Below, piece after piece: positions 44,918 to 55,946 of a stretch of 64,000 bases of DNA (the first letter of the stretch is position 1; the number at the start of each line of letters is the position of its first letter). Under the pieces are notes generated by a model, which saw only the letters and a program-made list of their open reading frames with translations, did no database searches and had not been told where the DNA came from. A program made the position numbers and the translations under genes. The DNA is from Limonium bicolor. Taxonomy: Eukaryota; Streptophyta; Magnoliopsida; Caryophyllales; Plumbaginaceae. The stretch covers positions 18,862 through 82,861 of the forward strand of contig JAIOTZ010000135.1 of NCBI GenBank assembly GCA_023374045.1, written 5' to 3'.

Positions 44918-47001
44918 GAGGTACACGTACCAGGTCACTGTTCACGTACAATATGACTGTATCCGGTACAAAATGAATTAAAAGTTACCGTTGGTAATTA
45001 CTTGACAAGAAGAGGTACACGTACCAGGTCACTGTTCACGTACAATGGGACTGCATCCAGTACAAAGTGAATTAAAAGTTACCGTTGGTAATTACTTTTG
45101 CCAGGAAGAGGTACACGTACCAAGTCACTGTTCATGTACAATGGGACTGCATCCAGTACAAAGTGAATTAAAAGTTACCGTTTGTAATTACTTTTGACAG
45201 GAAGAGGTACATGTACCAGGTCACTGTTCACGTACAATGGGACTGCATCCGGTACAAAGTGAATTAAAAGTAACCATTGGTAATTACTTTTGCCAGGAAG
45301 AGGTACACGTACCAGGTCACTGTTCACATACAATGGGACTGCATCCAGTACAAAGTGAATTAAAAGTTACCATTGGTAATTACTTTTGCCAGGAGGTACG
45401 CATACCAGATCACTATTCACATACAATAGGGCTGCATCCAGTACAAAGTGAATTAAAAGTTATCGTTGGTAATTACTTTTGCCAGGAAGAGGTACACGTA
45501 CCAGGTCACTGTTCACGTACAATAGGACTGCATCCGGTACTAAGTGAATTAAAAGTTACCGTTGGTAATTACTTTTGCCAGGGAGAGGTACACGTACCAG
45601 GTCACTGTTCATGTACAATAGGACTGCATCCGGTACAAAGTGAATTAAAAGTTACCGTTGGTAATTACTTTTGCCAGGAAGAGGTACACGTACCAGGTCA
45701 CTGTTCACGTACAATAGGACTGCATCCGATACTAAGTGAATTAAAAGTAAGCGTTGGTAATTACTTTTGCCAGGAAGAGGTACACGTACCAGGTCACTGT
45801 TCACGTACAATGGGACTGCATCCAGTACAAAGTGAATTAAAAGTTACCGTTGGTAATTACTTTTAACAGAAAGAGGTACACATACCAGGTCACTGTTCAT
45901 GTACAATGGGATTGCATCCAGTACAAAGTGAATTAAAAGTTACCGTTTGTAATTACTTTTGACAGGAAGAGGTACATGTACCAGGTCACTGTTCACGTAC
46001 AATGGGACTGCATCCGGTACAAAGTGAATTAAAAGTAACCGTTGGTAATTACTTTTGCCAGGAAGAGGTACACGTACCAAGTCACTGTTCACATACAATG
46101 GGACTGCATCCAGTACAAAATGAATTAAAAGTTACCATTGGTAATTACTTTTGCCAGGAAGAGGTACGCATACCAGGTCACTATTCACATACAATGGGGC
46201 TGCATCTAGTACAAAGTGAAGTAAAAGTTACCGTTGGTAATTACTTTTGCCAGGAAGAGGTACACGTACCAGGTCACTGTTCACGTACAATAGGACTGCA
46301 TCCGGTACTAAGTGAATTAAAAGTTACCGTTGGTAATTACTTTTGCCAGGGAGAGGTACACGTACCAGGTCACTGTTCATGTACAATAGGACTGCATCCG
46401 GTACAAAGTGAATTAAAAGTTACCGTTGGTAATTACTTTTGCCAGGAAGAGGTACACGTACCAGGTCACTGTTCACGTACAATAGGACTGCATCCGGTAC
46501 TAAGTGAATTAAAAGTTACCGTGGGTAATTACTTTTGCCAGGGAGAGGTACACGTACCAGGTCACTGTTCACGTACAATAGGACTGCATCCGGTACAAAG
46601 TGAATTAAAAGTTACCGTGGGTAATTACTTTTGCCAGGAAGAGGTACACGTACCAGGTCACTGTTCACGTACAATAGGACTGCATCCGATACTAAGTGAA
46701 TTAAAAGTAACCGTTGGTAATTACTTTTGCCAGGAAGAGGTACACGTACCAGGTCACTGTTCACGTACAATGGGACTGCATCCAGTACAAAGTGAATTAA
46801 AAGTTACCGTTGGTAATTACTTTTGCTAGAAAGAGGTACACGTACCAGGTCACTGTTCACGTACAATGGGACTGCATCCAGTACAAAGTGAAATAAAAGT
46901 TACCGTTGGTAATTACTTTTGCCAGGAAGAGGTACACATACCAGGTCGCTGTTCATGTACAATAGGACTGCATCCAGTACATATGGTACATGTACCAGGT
47001 T
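44918..47001 (+). repeat. 96-bp minisatellite array, about 22 copies
   Basis: Period 96, from anchors at 45051, 45147, 45243 and 45339. Each unit has GAGGTACACGTACCAGGTCA, TGTTCACGTACAATGGGACT, GCATCCAGTACAAAGTGAAT and TAAAAGTTACCGTTGGTAAT. GGTAC-AC-GTACC is a hairpin, and each unit has two CACGTA words. Because 96 is divisible by three, frames stay open for 209 and 275 codons (45237-45866, 46002-46829), but this is repeat geometry. Confidence 0.95.
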
Positions 47002-47046
47002 ACAGTTTTTGAACTTTTAACCTTGTGATTAGTTCATGACCAACCT

Positions 47047-47057
47047 CTATATAAGGG
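47047..47057 (+). promoter_or_regulatory. TATA box of the OTU-like gene
   Basis: CTATATAAGGG, followed by a CT-rich leader (TCTCTCTATCTCC) and ATG at 47140. It points away from the 96-bp array, opposite to the TATA at 44709. Confidence 0.7.
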
Positions 47058-47139
47058 ATGCCTCCTCCATTTCATCTTCACACACTCGCTCTCCATATTC
47101 TCAAATCTCTCTATCTCCTGACTCTCTTCCAAAAAATAC

Positions 47140-48003
47140 ATGGTTTCTGGTATACCCTGAGCTGGAAGAATCATGAATCAACAGTTGTTATGCTATCCTA
47201 CAAGGAGGCAGAACAAAACAAATGACGTGATATTGCTTCTGAGGTAGCACAATTAGTCGACCCGGCTCTGATGGCCAGATGTTACAATCAAATCCAGAAC
47301 TTCCTTCATCCAGATATGGTATGCCAATTAGGAGAACCATTATGATAGTTTGGGATTGGCAGACCTACCGGGACCTCAAGACCAAAACGACGGGAACTTT
47401 CATCTTGGGAGCGTAACTGACCAAGGGCGAGCCAGTCTGAAGGAGCACCATCAAATAGAAGATCACTTAATAGAGGATCATCAAATCCGAATCGATTCAC
47501 GCCCATAAACAACTTCCCATACTACCAGTATTTCCCATCCAACCTATATCAATATATCGCTGGGTATATTGATGTTCGTGGAGATGGTAATTGGGTTAAG
47601 GGTGATTGCTGATTACCTGTATTCAAACGAAGAGAGGTGGAAAGATGTCCGTAAAGGATTGTACCATCACATGAAGAATACAGAAATTGTGAGGCGTGTA
47701 TACAAGGACATATTCAATGAAGCACCGTACAACGAAATGTTAAGAACGCTTCATTGGAATGGGGATGGGGCAACACCTCCAGAGAAATGGATGACCACAG
47801 AAATGGGAACAATGATCGTGACAAAGTACACTTCGATAGTAGTTTTCTACTCTACTATATGGGGGGTATGGCAAGTGTTACATACCTTCCAATCGAAAAT
47901 TATACCAATCGTGTTAGACCAAGAGGAGAGATCCACATAGGAGTTTGCCCCCAGGGTCATTTCGTAAGGTTTATTATAGAGATCCAAACACTATTGGACC
48001 TTT
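47140..48003 (+). pseudogene. OTU-like cysteine protease, transposon-borne, inactivated
   Basis: OTU proteases remove ubiquitin using a Cys in DGNC and a His near the C-terminus. Around 47570 the sequence encodes DVRGDGN and then, after a base loss, RVIADYLYSNEERWKDVRKG, so the GDGNC-GFR region is damaged and the catalytic Cys codon is gone. The frame 47569-47940 continues LRTLHWNGDGATPPEKWMTT and EMGTMIVTKYTSIVVFYS. A second frameshift near 47860 moves homology to another frame: SVTYLPIENYTNRVRPRGEI and GVCPQGHFVRF, which holds the expected His (codon 47958-47960). The upstream part (47140-47560) has several stops. Wording fits OTU-like genes often found in plant genomes near PMD-type transposon genes; that association is from memory. 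Confidence 0.72.
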
Positions 48004-48044
48004 GATTCTTCACATACAATATAGGTTAGATAGATGGAACAACG

Positions 48045-48205
48045 TTGTAACTTAGTTTTTCTTTAACTTAGTTGTTGTAACTTAGTTTTTCTTTAACTTC
48101 GTTGTTGTAACTTAGTTTTTTCTTTAACTTCGTTGTTGTAACTTAGTTTTTCTTTAACTTAGCTGTTGTGACTTAGTTTTTCTTTAACTTAGTTGTTTTA
48201 ATCAT
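48045..48205 (+). repeat. 30-bp tandem repeat, about five copies
   Basis: GTTGTAACTTAGTTTTTCTT units at 30-bp steps (anchors 48051, 48081, 48111), just after the OTU-like gene. Confidence 0.92.
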
Positions 48206-48299
48206 TTTGATTGAAATTTGGTCATTCAATTCTCTTTTATTTCAAAAAAAGGTGTATCCCCGCAACATTCCAACTTTATTCAACTAAGTTTGGTGAAAA

Positions 48300-48622
48300 A
48301 AAAAATTGTACTGCAAATAGTAAATTTTTGCTATTTCCAGTACAAATTAATTTTAAATCATATTAATAGTGTAAACACATAAAAATATAATCCAACACTT
48401 AAAAAAAAAAAGATTCCAGTATTGATTACAACAAAAAAGTAACTAGCAAAATTCGCTACTAATCAACTACAAACTTCTTGGGTTAAATTACTTTCAGATA
48501 TCATTTTTTGAAAAGAAAAAAAACACAGGGACACATCATTACATGTTTGCAATGTCAATATGATTTAAAAAAATTTTGTACAGCAGTTATTAGTAATTTT
48601 GTACTATGAATAGCAACCCCCA
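48300..48622. mobile_element. right terminal inverted repeat of the candidate transposon, or a foldback MITE of the same family
   Basis: The right edge (48538-48620) is the inverted match to 22270-22355. A weaker copy in the opposite orientation lies at 48328-48384 (GCTATTTCCAGTACAAATTA), so this block could also be a free-standing foldback of about 300 bp. Confidence 0.65.
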
Positions 48623-50380
48623 AATAAATATACTTATTACATCAATCTTAGAGTCTTTACTCACCAAAAACTTATAGAGTAGTTGAAGAAAAATCTATAT
48701 ATATATGTAAAATTTAAGATATAGTTTACATTGTAATATTTAAGTTATATTAGTGGTTTATTTCTTTAACAAATTACTCCTATTAAACAGTGAAATAGGA
48801 AAAAAGTTTAAAAAAATTGTATAATGGAGTATGTTAATGTGTTTCTCCTTAAACTTGATTTTACCCCCAACAACTTAGAGTTGTGGTAGAAAAATATGCT
48901 TAGTATTTTTCACTATTTACATGAAAATAGTAACACATCCACACACACTTTATTGGAAAAGTAACACTTTTGTTGGATAATAATCTGAACGCCTAAACTC
49001 TTGTATTTAAAAATAATTGATGCAAAATGGAGGGGTTGGTTATTAGGAAATAAGACAATTTGGTATTAAAATTTGCTTGACCAAATTAATTATTTAGATT
49101 TCATTAAATTTAAATACCAATTTAGAGTGATAATTACCTTTAAACATGATTGAACTCCGACTCTATGGCTGATCATTCAGGGGTAGGTCACCGGGCCACA
49201 TAACTCTTGACCAGCTTTATTCGGGTCACAATAATGTTTTTGGGGTCAAAATTATTTGTGATTTGTGTAGATTGATGATGAAAATAAGGAATGTTTCTAG
49301 GCTTTCGATATAGAATCCAAATACTATTTGATTTTTATATTATTTTTTAATTCTCATTCTCTAAAAGATAGTGGCAACTAGAAACCATTAATGCTAGCAT
49401 GTCTTCGAACTCAGCGGGCCATTTCATTTTGTCGCATACCAATAGCACTCATGCACTAACGTTTTTTTACGTGTCGAACTATTGGTTTTGAGTTATGCTC
49501 AAAGCGGGAACATTGAAACTCAATGCTATGATGAACTAAAAGAATATATAAGGTTGATATTTGAGCAATTGTATAATTTAGTAGCATACTGTGAAATTTT
49601 ATAAATATCTTTGCTATTTTGAGTAATATGCTTTATTAAGCTGAATGTAATTGAAACAGTTAAAGTGTTACAAGGTTCAAGGACAATTGAAAAAGAAAAT
49701 GCACAATGGGAACAATAAAAAAACCCTAAAAAGCAGACATGAGAGCCACTTAAAATAAAAACATAGAAACTAAAAATCTGCTAATGGATAAAAAAATATT
49801 TTACATTGTACTTGGGACCAAGGTTATTGAGTTATTTTTAATATATTTTTACATGATTCAAAGAGTTTATACAACCTAGATTTAATCATTTTCATATATA
49901 ACCAACTCTTATTTATTTTTAGTCTTGTCACATTATCTACCTCGTTATGAAATATAAATTTGGTTTAGTGGTAATATATAAAAATTCCTAATTCACATCA
50001 TATGCGGTCATAGCCAATATACCATATTCATTTCCATATAATGTAAAATTAGTAAGGAAAATATTGAAGTATGTTCACCTCGAAATAATATGTCATCTGG
50101 TTATACAATTAGTAAACATGAACTTATGAGCCATACTTTTACACTTGTAGTGGTTTGGCCACTGAAATCTCATATAACAATATACAAGGTTTTATATTTG
50201 TATTATAAGATCCATTAAAGATGGTATCCTACAACAATTCTTTTGAATGAGAATAACCTAAAACAATGTATCACAAATCCTCATGTTTGACCTAAACTTA
50301 CCTGTTTTACCTTAATTCACTCTTATGACTCGAATTGTCAATATGTTGTGCAAAATATAAATGAATATATTATGCTAACT
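48623..50380. other. unassigned AT-rich sequence
   Basis: No gene or element recognised. Confidence 0.5.
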
Positions 50381-51111
50381 AATGGGCAGTGAACTCAGTC
50401 GTTGTAGTCCACTAAGGTCGTATCCACAGGTGCTTCACAACTATCCAACTCATTACAAATTTAGTAAATGTGCATAAATATATACCAAAGTTTATAAATG
50501 TAAATTGTTTATGTTTTTTTAAGAATCTGGTTGATAAATGAAAAAAAAGAAAAATAATAAAACTACACTAACTATTTGGATAGATGTACCTGGGATGGAT
50601 ATATACACCTTTCACCCTTTTATTACCAATTGTTGATTCTTGAACTTGCAGTTAAACAACTGGAACATTTAATAACTAGCAGTCAAACTATGGCCTACTG
50701 TTCCTAACCAGTTTAGTCGGAACCCAGATGCTAGTCCAAGCACCCAATTCAATTGATACCACTAAGTGCAAGTTTTCCTAAGTTACAATGCAATCTATCT
50801 CAGCATCCTGTAATAAATAATATTGATTTAGTCCCCCAACGGTATAGATCATTACTTTGAGAAACTCATTTCCCCACCAATGCTAAACTAATTAGTGACA
50901 TTAAACCAACCAATTTAACACATTGACATTAAATTGAGCAAACCCTAAGTAAATCCTCAGTTTCCATGTAGTCAAGCTTAAAGGCCCTAAAGACTCAATA
51001 ATCATCTTTCATAAAGCACAACAAAACAAGCTCAAGATTGATCAATGAAGTTTTAGGGATTTTGGGGCAAAATTCTCATTCCTAGGTACAAGAAGGTTAT
51101 TCCTCTATTAG
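50381..51111 (+). mobile_element. possible degraded LTR-retrotransposon fragment
   Basis: Non-coding. The phrase CTAAGGTCGTATCCACAGG is one I associate with gypsy LTR ends or 5' leaders. It is interrupted by the hAT element at 51112, and related sequence may continue at 51664-51760. Weak evidence. Confidence 0.35.
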
Positions 51112-51663
51112 TAGGGCTGCCCAAAAAATTCTGAAACCACGGTATCCGACTGAAACCGAAGTGGATCGTACCTATTTTCAGGTTAAACCGAACCGTGTAA
51201 ATTGACCAATTTCGGTTTTGATAACGGTATTGAATTTTCCACAATGGTTAACCGATTATATGAACAATTAAAACTTCAAATATTAATGTTCACCTTATAT
51301 AATAATTAATGTTAACTATTGAGGAAATATACATATTATTATATGTTTTGTCACATATGTTTGATTTGTCACTCATGATTTAGGTGAAAGATCAATGATG
51401 TACTATAATATTAATGGTATTGCTCACATCAATAAAAAATATATAGGGCTATAAGGTTAACCGATAAACCTAACCGAACTAAAGGTTAACCGGTCTAAAC
51501 GGAATAATCATGGAAATTGAATTTTAGAAAACTGAATTAAACTCGGTTAACCGATCTAAATAGAATGGTAACGGAATTGAATATTAAAAAATGAATACCC
51601 GGTTAACAAAATGCGGTTAACCAAATAAGGCGGTTAACATACCTTGGGGCCTGGGTAGCCCTA
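51112..51663. mobile_element. non-autonomous hAT element with GGTTAACC subterminal repeats
   Basis: Ends are TAGGGCTGCCCA and the complement of TAGGGCTACCCA. GGTTAACC words (palindromic) occur about eight times in the two subterminal regions. Flanks TCTATTAG and TATCTTAG resemble an 8-bp duplication with two differences. No coding sequence. Confidence 0.78.
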
Positions 51664-51882
51664 TCTTAGAGCACAAATAAGAGATGGCGAAGAAGAAATA
51701 GCCATGAGAGGTTGAAGAAGGGCTTTAGTGGCAATTTTCCACTAGCCGATAAATAAAAAACTAGGGGTGGAGCTAGGTGGGGTCATATGGGGTCACGTGA
51801 CCCCATATTTTTTGAAGAATTTGAAGATTTCTGTATGTAGAGTAACTAGAATTATTATATATAGTATAAATGATCTCATATG

Positions 51883-52195
51883 TCATAAAGTTGTTAATGG
51901 TGTAGTGGTAAGGAATGCTAGTACTCCCTCCGTCCTGAATTGACCGTCCTGTTTACTATTTGGACATGTTTTTGACTTCAATTTTAACATATAGATAAAT
52001 TAATTTTAAAATTTAAGTTTTGCATATGAATCCTTACATAATAAACTATATGTTACAAAATTAGTTTTATAAATTATTTTATCTTATATGCTTAATATAA
52101 GTAGAAAACGTGCCATAAAGCAAACAGGACGGTCAATTCAGGACGGAGGGAGTATTAAGTGAGTTGTTCTAGGTTCAAATCCAATTATGACCATA
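51883..52195 (+). mobile_element. tRNA-like (SINE-type) sequence split by a Stowaway MITE
   Basis: Before the MITE: AATGGTGTAGTGGTAAGG (A-box-like, close to tRNA-Gly wording). After it: TTCTAGGTTCAAATCCAATT (B box GGTTCAAATCC). Removing the MITE and one TA brings the two boxes to about 40 bases apart, normal for a tRNA-type promoter. Confidence 0.7.
51924..52152. mobile_element. Stowaway-type MITE, second copy
   Basis: Ends CTCCCTCCGTCCTG and CAGGACGGAGGGAG are exact complements, with TA on each side (51922-51923, 52153-52154). 229 bp. Same family as 9018-9255. Confidence 0.95.
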
Positions 52196-52420
52196 TGTTT
52201 TTTTTCTTCAACAATAGTGATATATATTTATATCCTGGACATGTTATAGTTTCAAAATTATTTTATATCCAGTTTTCAATTTCATCATTAGAGCCATACA
52301 AAACATCATCACATCCGCATAATTGTAATAAATGTCAAAATCTTCCTTCATGGTGTCAAATTGAAGGCCAGTATTTTTTTAAAGCTCAATGGTACCCTAC
52401 CAAATTACTATTATGAACAA

Positions 52421-52841
52421 GCATCATATCTCGAAGAAAATTCACTACAGTCTTTATCCATCTGAATACCCTACAAGCATTACCAACCAATTTGTAATGT
52501 ATAGAGTCTCAACAACATAAAAAATAGACAATCATAGTCAATGTATGATAAAATTTAATAGTCTCCCTATTTCAAAATGCAAGTCATTACAAACTAGAAA
52601 TTTGACCTACTAAAAACTAAGAATTAAACCTTGGAAAACTAGTAAATCAAAAGCCTACAGGTTGTAGAAAATCCTAGTCGTAGTAGTAATGTAATTAAGT
52701 AACCAGGTATCGAACCAGGGAACTTGGTAAATAAAGTTTTATCTAGAAATAAGGAAATTGAGGGTTGTTTGTTGTTTTGTAAATTAAACTCGTGAGAAAA
52801 CAGGTAAATGACAAGCAAATAAAAGTGATTAAATTAAGGGG
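52421..52841. other. unassigned sequence
   Basis: Nothing recognised apart from an isolated GGTTCGATACC word on the minus strand near 52715. Confidence 0.5.
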
Positions 52842-52990
52842 AAATTACATTGCCCGCCCATGAGGTATTGAGGAATTACTATGCCCACCCATTTGCTTTA
52901 GAAAATTACAACACTTGCCATTGAGATATTAAGAAATTATAAAGCCCACCCATAAGTTTAGAAAATTACAATGCCCAACCATGTGCTTAT
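52842..52990. repeat. degenerate 40-bp repeats
   Basis: AAATTACAATGCCCACCCAT and variants occur about five times at 30-45-bp steps. Confidence 0.75.
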
Positions 52991-53500
52991 CAAAATGAGA
53001 TGAAATCAAAGATCCAAGTCTTATTGATTAATTAATCAATTCAACTATGTAAATAATAAAAAAACCCAAATTTACACTGTGCAACGTTAGAGTGATGAAA
53101 TATAGAAAAACATACAAATTTACGAGGAATCGCATAGATGTTCACCTTATTTAAAAAAAATCTTATATTATCATTTTCATCAAACTGCCGGCATTCGACC
53201 CTTTTATATAGTCTCGACACCTTAATATGCAAAGTAATGATTACGTTAAGAAACAACTTAGATAACGGTAAAAAATGGGCGTGGTTACGCTAAAGGCAAC
53301 TAAATTGCCTTTCCATAAGGCATTAATGTCAGCCATAAGGAGAAAAATGTTAGCCATTTTTGTAGGATAATATTGGCTATATATATGAAATTGATAGCAC
53401 CAGATAACTAATAATAATATTTAAGGAAGTTGTAATTTGCAGTTACAAAAACTAAATGCACTCATAGGCTGTTGGAGACAGAATACAAGCTATAAGCTCA
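52991..53500. other. unassigned sequence
   Basis: No gene or element recognised. Confidence 0.5.
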
Positions 53501-54660
53501 GTAGCCAGCCTCAAAAACGATTTTTTAAAGATTACTCTAACCAACATTACCCAAACCACAAACCATAAAATCACTATATGATCAGTTAAAAAATACCGAA
53601 AACCTTTTTAGGGTTTGTAATACAAGAATTTTTAAGGAAGCATTGTAGACCCTAAACCATAAACCCTTTATATAGCAATGAATATTAACGATACAACCGT
53701 GGCCAATATTTTATTTAGCTATGACATACATCTTTATGTATACATGACTTACATATCTTCTGTCTATGGTAACAATTTTTTGTATATAAAAGCTTAAACT
53801 AATAAATAAAAGATTGTTAGTCGTACATACCGAACATGTTAGTCAGCATAGATCTTAATACCACCATATGAAAGCTAAAACAATGAAAACCTATTTTAGG
53901 GTTTGTAGTGAAGGGTTTAAGGTCGTTACCACAAACCTTTAAATGTGTCGAGTCAATGATGACATTATAAATATAAAACGAGTTAAAAAAGGATTCTCCT
54001 ACACCATACACCCTAAAAACCACCATAGGAAAGTTTTGTTCATAAACGTTAAGATTCACTTAAATTTATTACTAACAATTATTTATATATTAAGATAGTT
54101 TTTTATATGATGGTTTTATTTATATTAATCATGACTAATATTATGTATACCCATGGTATATAATTTTATATCGATGACGTATATTGTTACCTTTATATAA
54201 AGGCTTATATTGGTCATTGAATCCACTTTGATTTATTTGAATGATTGTGATTAGAACACTCATTAATTCCAAATAGATTACTCTAACCCCCGAAAACACC
54301 CCAAAACCCACCTAGGAAAGCTAAAAACGTCGAAGACATTTTTAGGGTTTTAGTGGCGGGTTTAGGGTCTAACGACCCTAAACCGCTATCACAAACCCTA
54401 AAACATATCGATTTAGTTGCTATAATATAAGTACAAACAAATTCCAAATAGATTACCCTACCCCCCAAACCCACACCCAAAACCCCATAGGAAGCTAAAA
54501 TGTCGAAGACATTTTAGGTTTGTAGTGGCGGGTTTAGGGTCTAATGACTCTAAACCCGCTATCACAAACCCTAAAAACCTGTCAAGTTAGTGCTACAAAT
54601 ACCATATAAAGTATAGAACATTCCAAATAGATTACCCTACCCAACCCACCCTAGGAAAGT
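53501..54660. repeat. satellite-like repeat block with TTTAGGG hairpins
   Basis: Two and a half clear units of about 178 bp start at ATTCCAAATAGATTAC near 54265, 54440 and 54620. Each has TAGGAAAGCTAAAA, GTCGAAGACATTTT and a palindromic centre GGTTTAGGGTC/GACCCTAAACC. More diverged relatives lie near 53580 and 53870 with wider spacing. Confidence 0.8.
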
Positions 54661-54689
54661 TAAAAATGTCGAATTCACCACTTATTACT

Positions 54690-54945
54690 TAATGATTCAT
54701 AATATCAATTTTAATGATTCATAATACAAAATTAATGAATCATATTATCAATTTATGTATCATTGTATAGATGTAAAAGTTATCAAAATATATCCATGAC
54801 TGGTCTTGTTTTGAAGAGCTTAAATTTAGGTGAATAATGATATAATTTTTTTTATTTTAGATTTATATATTAAAAGTTATAATAATTTAAAAAAGAATAA
54901 TAAAAAAATCGAAACCAAATGAGCCACCCTCCTCTCTTGGATTAA
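54690..54945. mobile_element. single-ended remnant of the Mutator-like foldback family
   Basis: CAAAATATATCCATGACTGG, TCTTGTTTTGAAGAGC and ATAATGATATAATTTTTTTT correspond in order to 6794-6870 of the element at 5660-7006. The preceding AATGATTCATAAT words resemble its interior. No opposite end is seen. Confidence 0.7.
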
Positions 54946-55269
54946 CTGTATCAGCCAATTAAAATTAAACCTTTATGTAACGGGTTTTGTTTTGCCTTTA
55001 TAGAAACTGTATGAGAGGGGTGGCCAGTGGGGACGGTGAATGGTGGTTTCAAAAGTGGAATGTTGGTGGGACCGGTTTGGTAGGGGAAGAGTAGAAGAGA
55101 GGAGTGAACTACACAGCGATTGCATGCATGCTATTGCTATAGATTGAGTGGTGTGAGGGAGCAGCGATGTTTCAAGATCATCTTAAGTTCTCCTAATTAA
55201 TTATGATCATCACCATTTGACATAGAATCGGGTCTTACACTAGCTAGCTAACTCAGTTGACATGAGGAT
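54946..55269. other. unassigned sequence
   Basis: No gene or element recognised. Confidence 0.5.
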
Positions 55270-55277
55270 GTTCTCAG

Positions 55278-55526
55278 CAGGGGCGGACCAAGGGGGTTCC
55301 GGCGGGGTCCCGGACCCTATAGCTTTTCTGACAATATTTTTTAAAGTATAGTTTTAACATAAAATTGAGTAAAATTAAAAGTTGATAATAATTTAGTATA
55401 GAAATATGTTGATTATATAAGGTTGTAATGTTTAATAAATTTATAATCACACATTTATATTTAATATATGTTACTGTCGAAAAAAAATTTAGACCCCATG
55501 AAATTTAACTTCTGAGTCCGCCACTG
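55278..55526. mobile_element. non-autonomous hAT MITE
   Basis: Ends CAGGGGCGGACCAAGG and GAGTCCGCCACTG, with a perfect 8-bp duplication GTTCTCAG at 55270-55277 and 55527-55534. 249 bp, no coding sequence. Confidence 0.95.
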
Positions 55527-55534
55527 GTTCTCAG

Positions 55535-55946
55535 CTCCTAGGAATTTAAGGCGTTTTATATTATAAGTACGTGTTCGGTGTTCCCCTCCCTCAATCTTTT
55601 TGTATTTCCTGTGTTTCACTAGCTAGTTGTAAACAGTCATATACATTTATAGACCTGATTGCAGTAAATACAGTAGCATCAACAACATAGTACGTACATT
55701 ACATGGTAGGTTTACATTTCATTATGATTCAAAACAGACGTGCGCCCAATCGCTACACCCAAACACCAACACCATGACACACTGCTGCTTACAATCCCCA
55801 ACAGCAGCAGAAAACACAGAACACAACAATACAATAACAAAATTTATTTGACTTCCCTCTCAACAATTTTTAAAAAACTCATCAACTCAAGCAATCTACA
55901 TATATTAATAATTAAGAAGAAACTTAAGAGAGGGAAGCAGGTTTTA
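55535..55946. other. unassigned sequence next to the B3 gene
   Basis: It may include the 3' untranslated region of the minus-strand B3 gene; no motif proves it. Confidence 0.4.

Larger units (their letters stand above)
22270..48622. mobile_element. candidate DNA transposon with PMD and OTU-like cargo, split by LTR insertions
   Basis: The left end GGGTTGCTATTCGCAGTAC at 22270 has an inverted partner ending at 48620, with about 80% identity over roughly 85 bases, including AGTACAAAATTACTAAT and TTTAAATCATATT. Between them lie a PMD gene (+), a short minus-strand gene, a 96-bp repeat array and an OTU-like gene (+). Removing the 19.2-kb nested LTR block (25068-44231) leaves about 7.2 kb, a normal size for a multi-gene DNA transposon. 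The size and capture style suggest a Mutator-like element, but no transposase and no clean target duplication was found. The right end may instead be a separate MITE (see 48300-48622). Confidence 0.55.
51763..52420 (+). mobile_element. hAT-like left end with tRNA-like sequence, right end not found
   Basis: AGGGGTGGAGCTAGGTGGGG at 51763 resembles the CAGGGGTGGAGC tips of plant hAT MITEs, followed by GGGGTCACGTGACCCC, a perfect palindrome. Further right is a tRNA-like promoter pair split by a Stowaway copy. The right end could not be located; 52420 is a loose limit. Confidence 0.45.

Noticed and set aside
45237..46829. Two long open frames encoding 32-residue repeats (MGLHPVQSELKVTVGNYF...)
   Set aside because: The 96-bp period keeps any stop-free frame open. 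Unit variants change residues as freely as silent positions and the array ends are not gene-like. Treated as a minisatellite.
44918..47001. CRISPR-like array
   Set aside because: Units are contiguous 96-bp tandem copies with no unique spacers, and this is plant nuclear DNA.
52690..52735. tRNA or SINE on the minus strand (GGTTCGATACC)
   Set aside because: Only a B-box-like word is present; no A box at the right distance and no clover-leaf.
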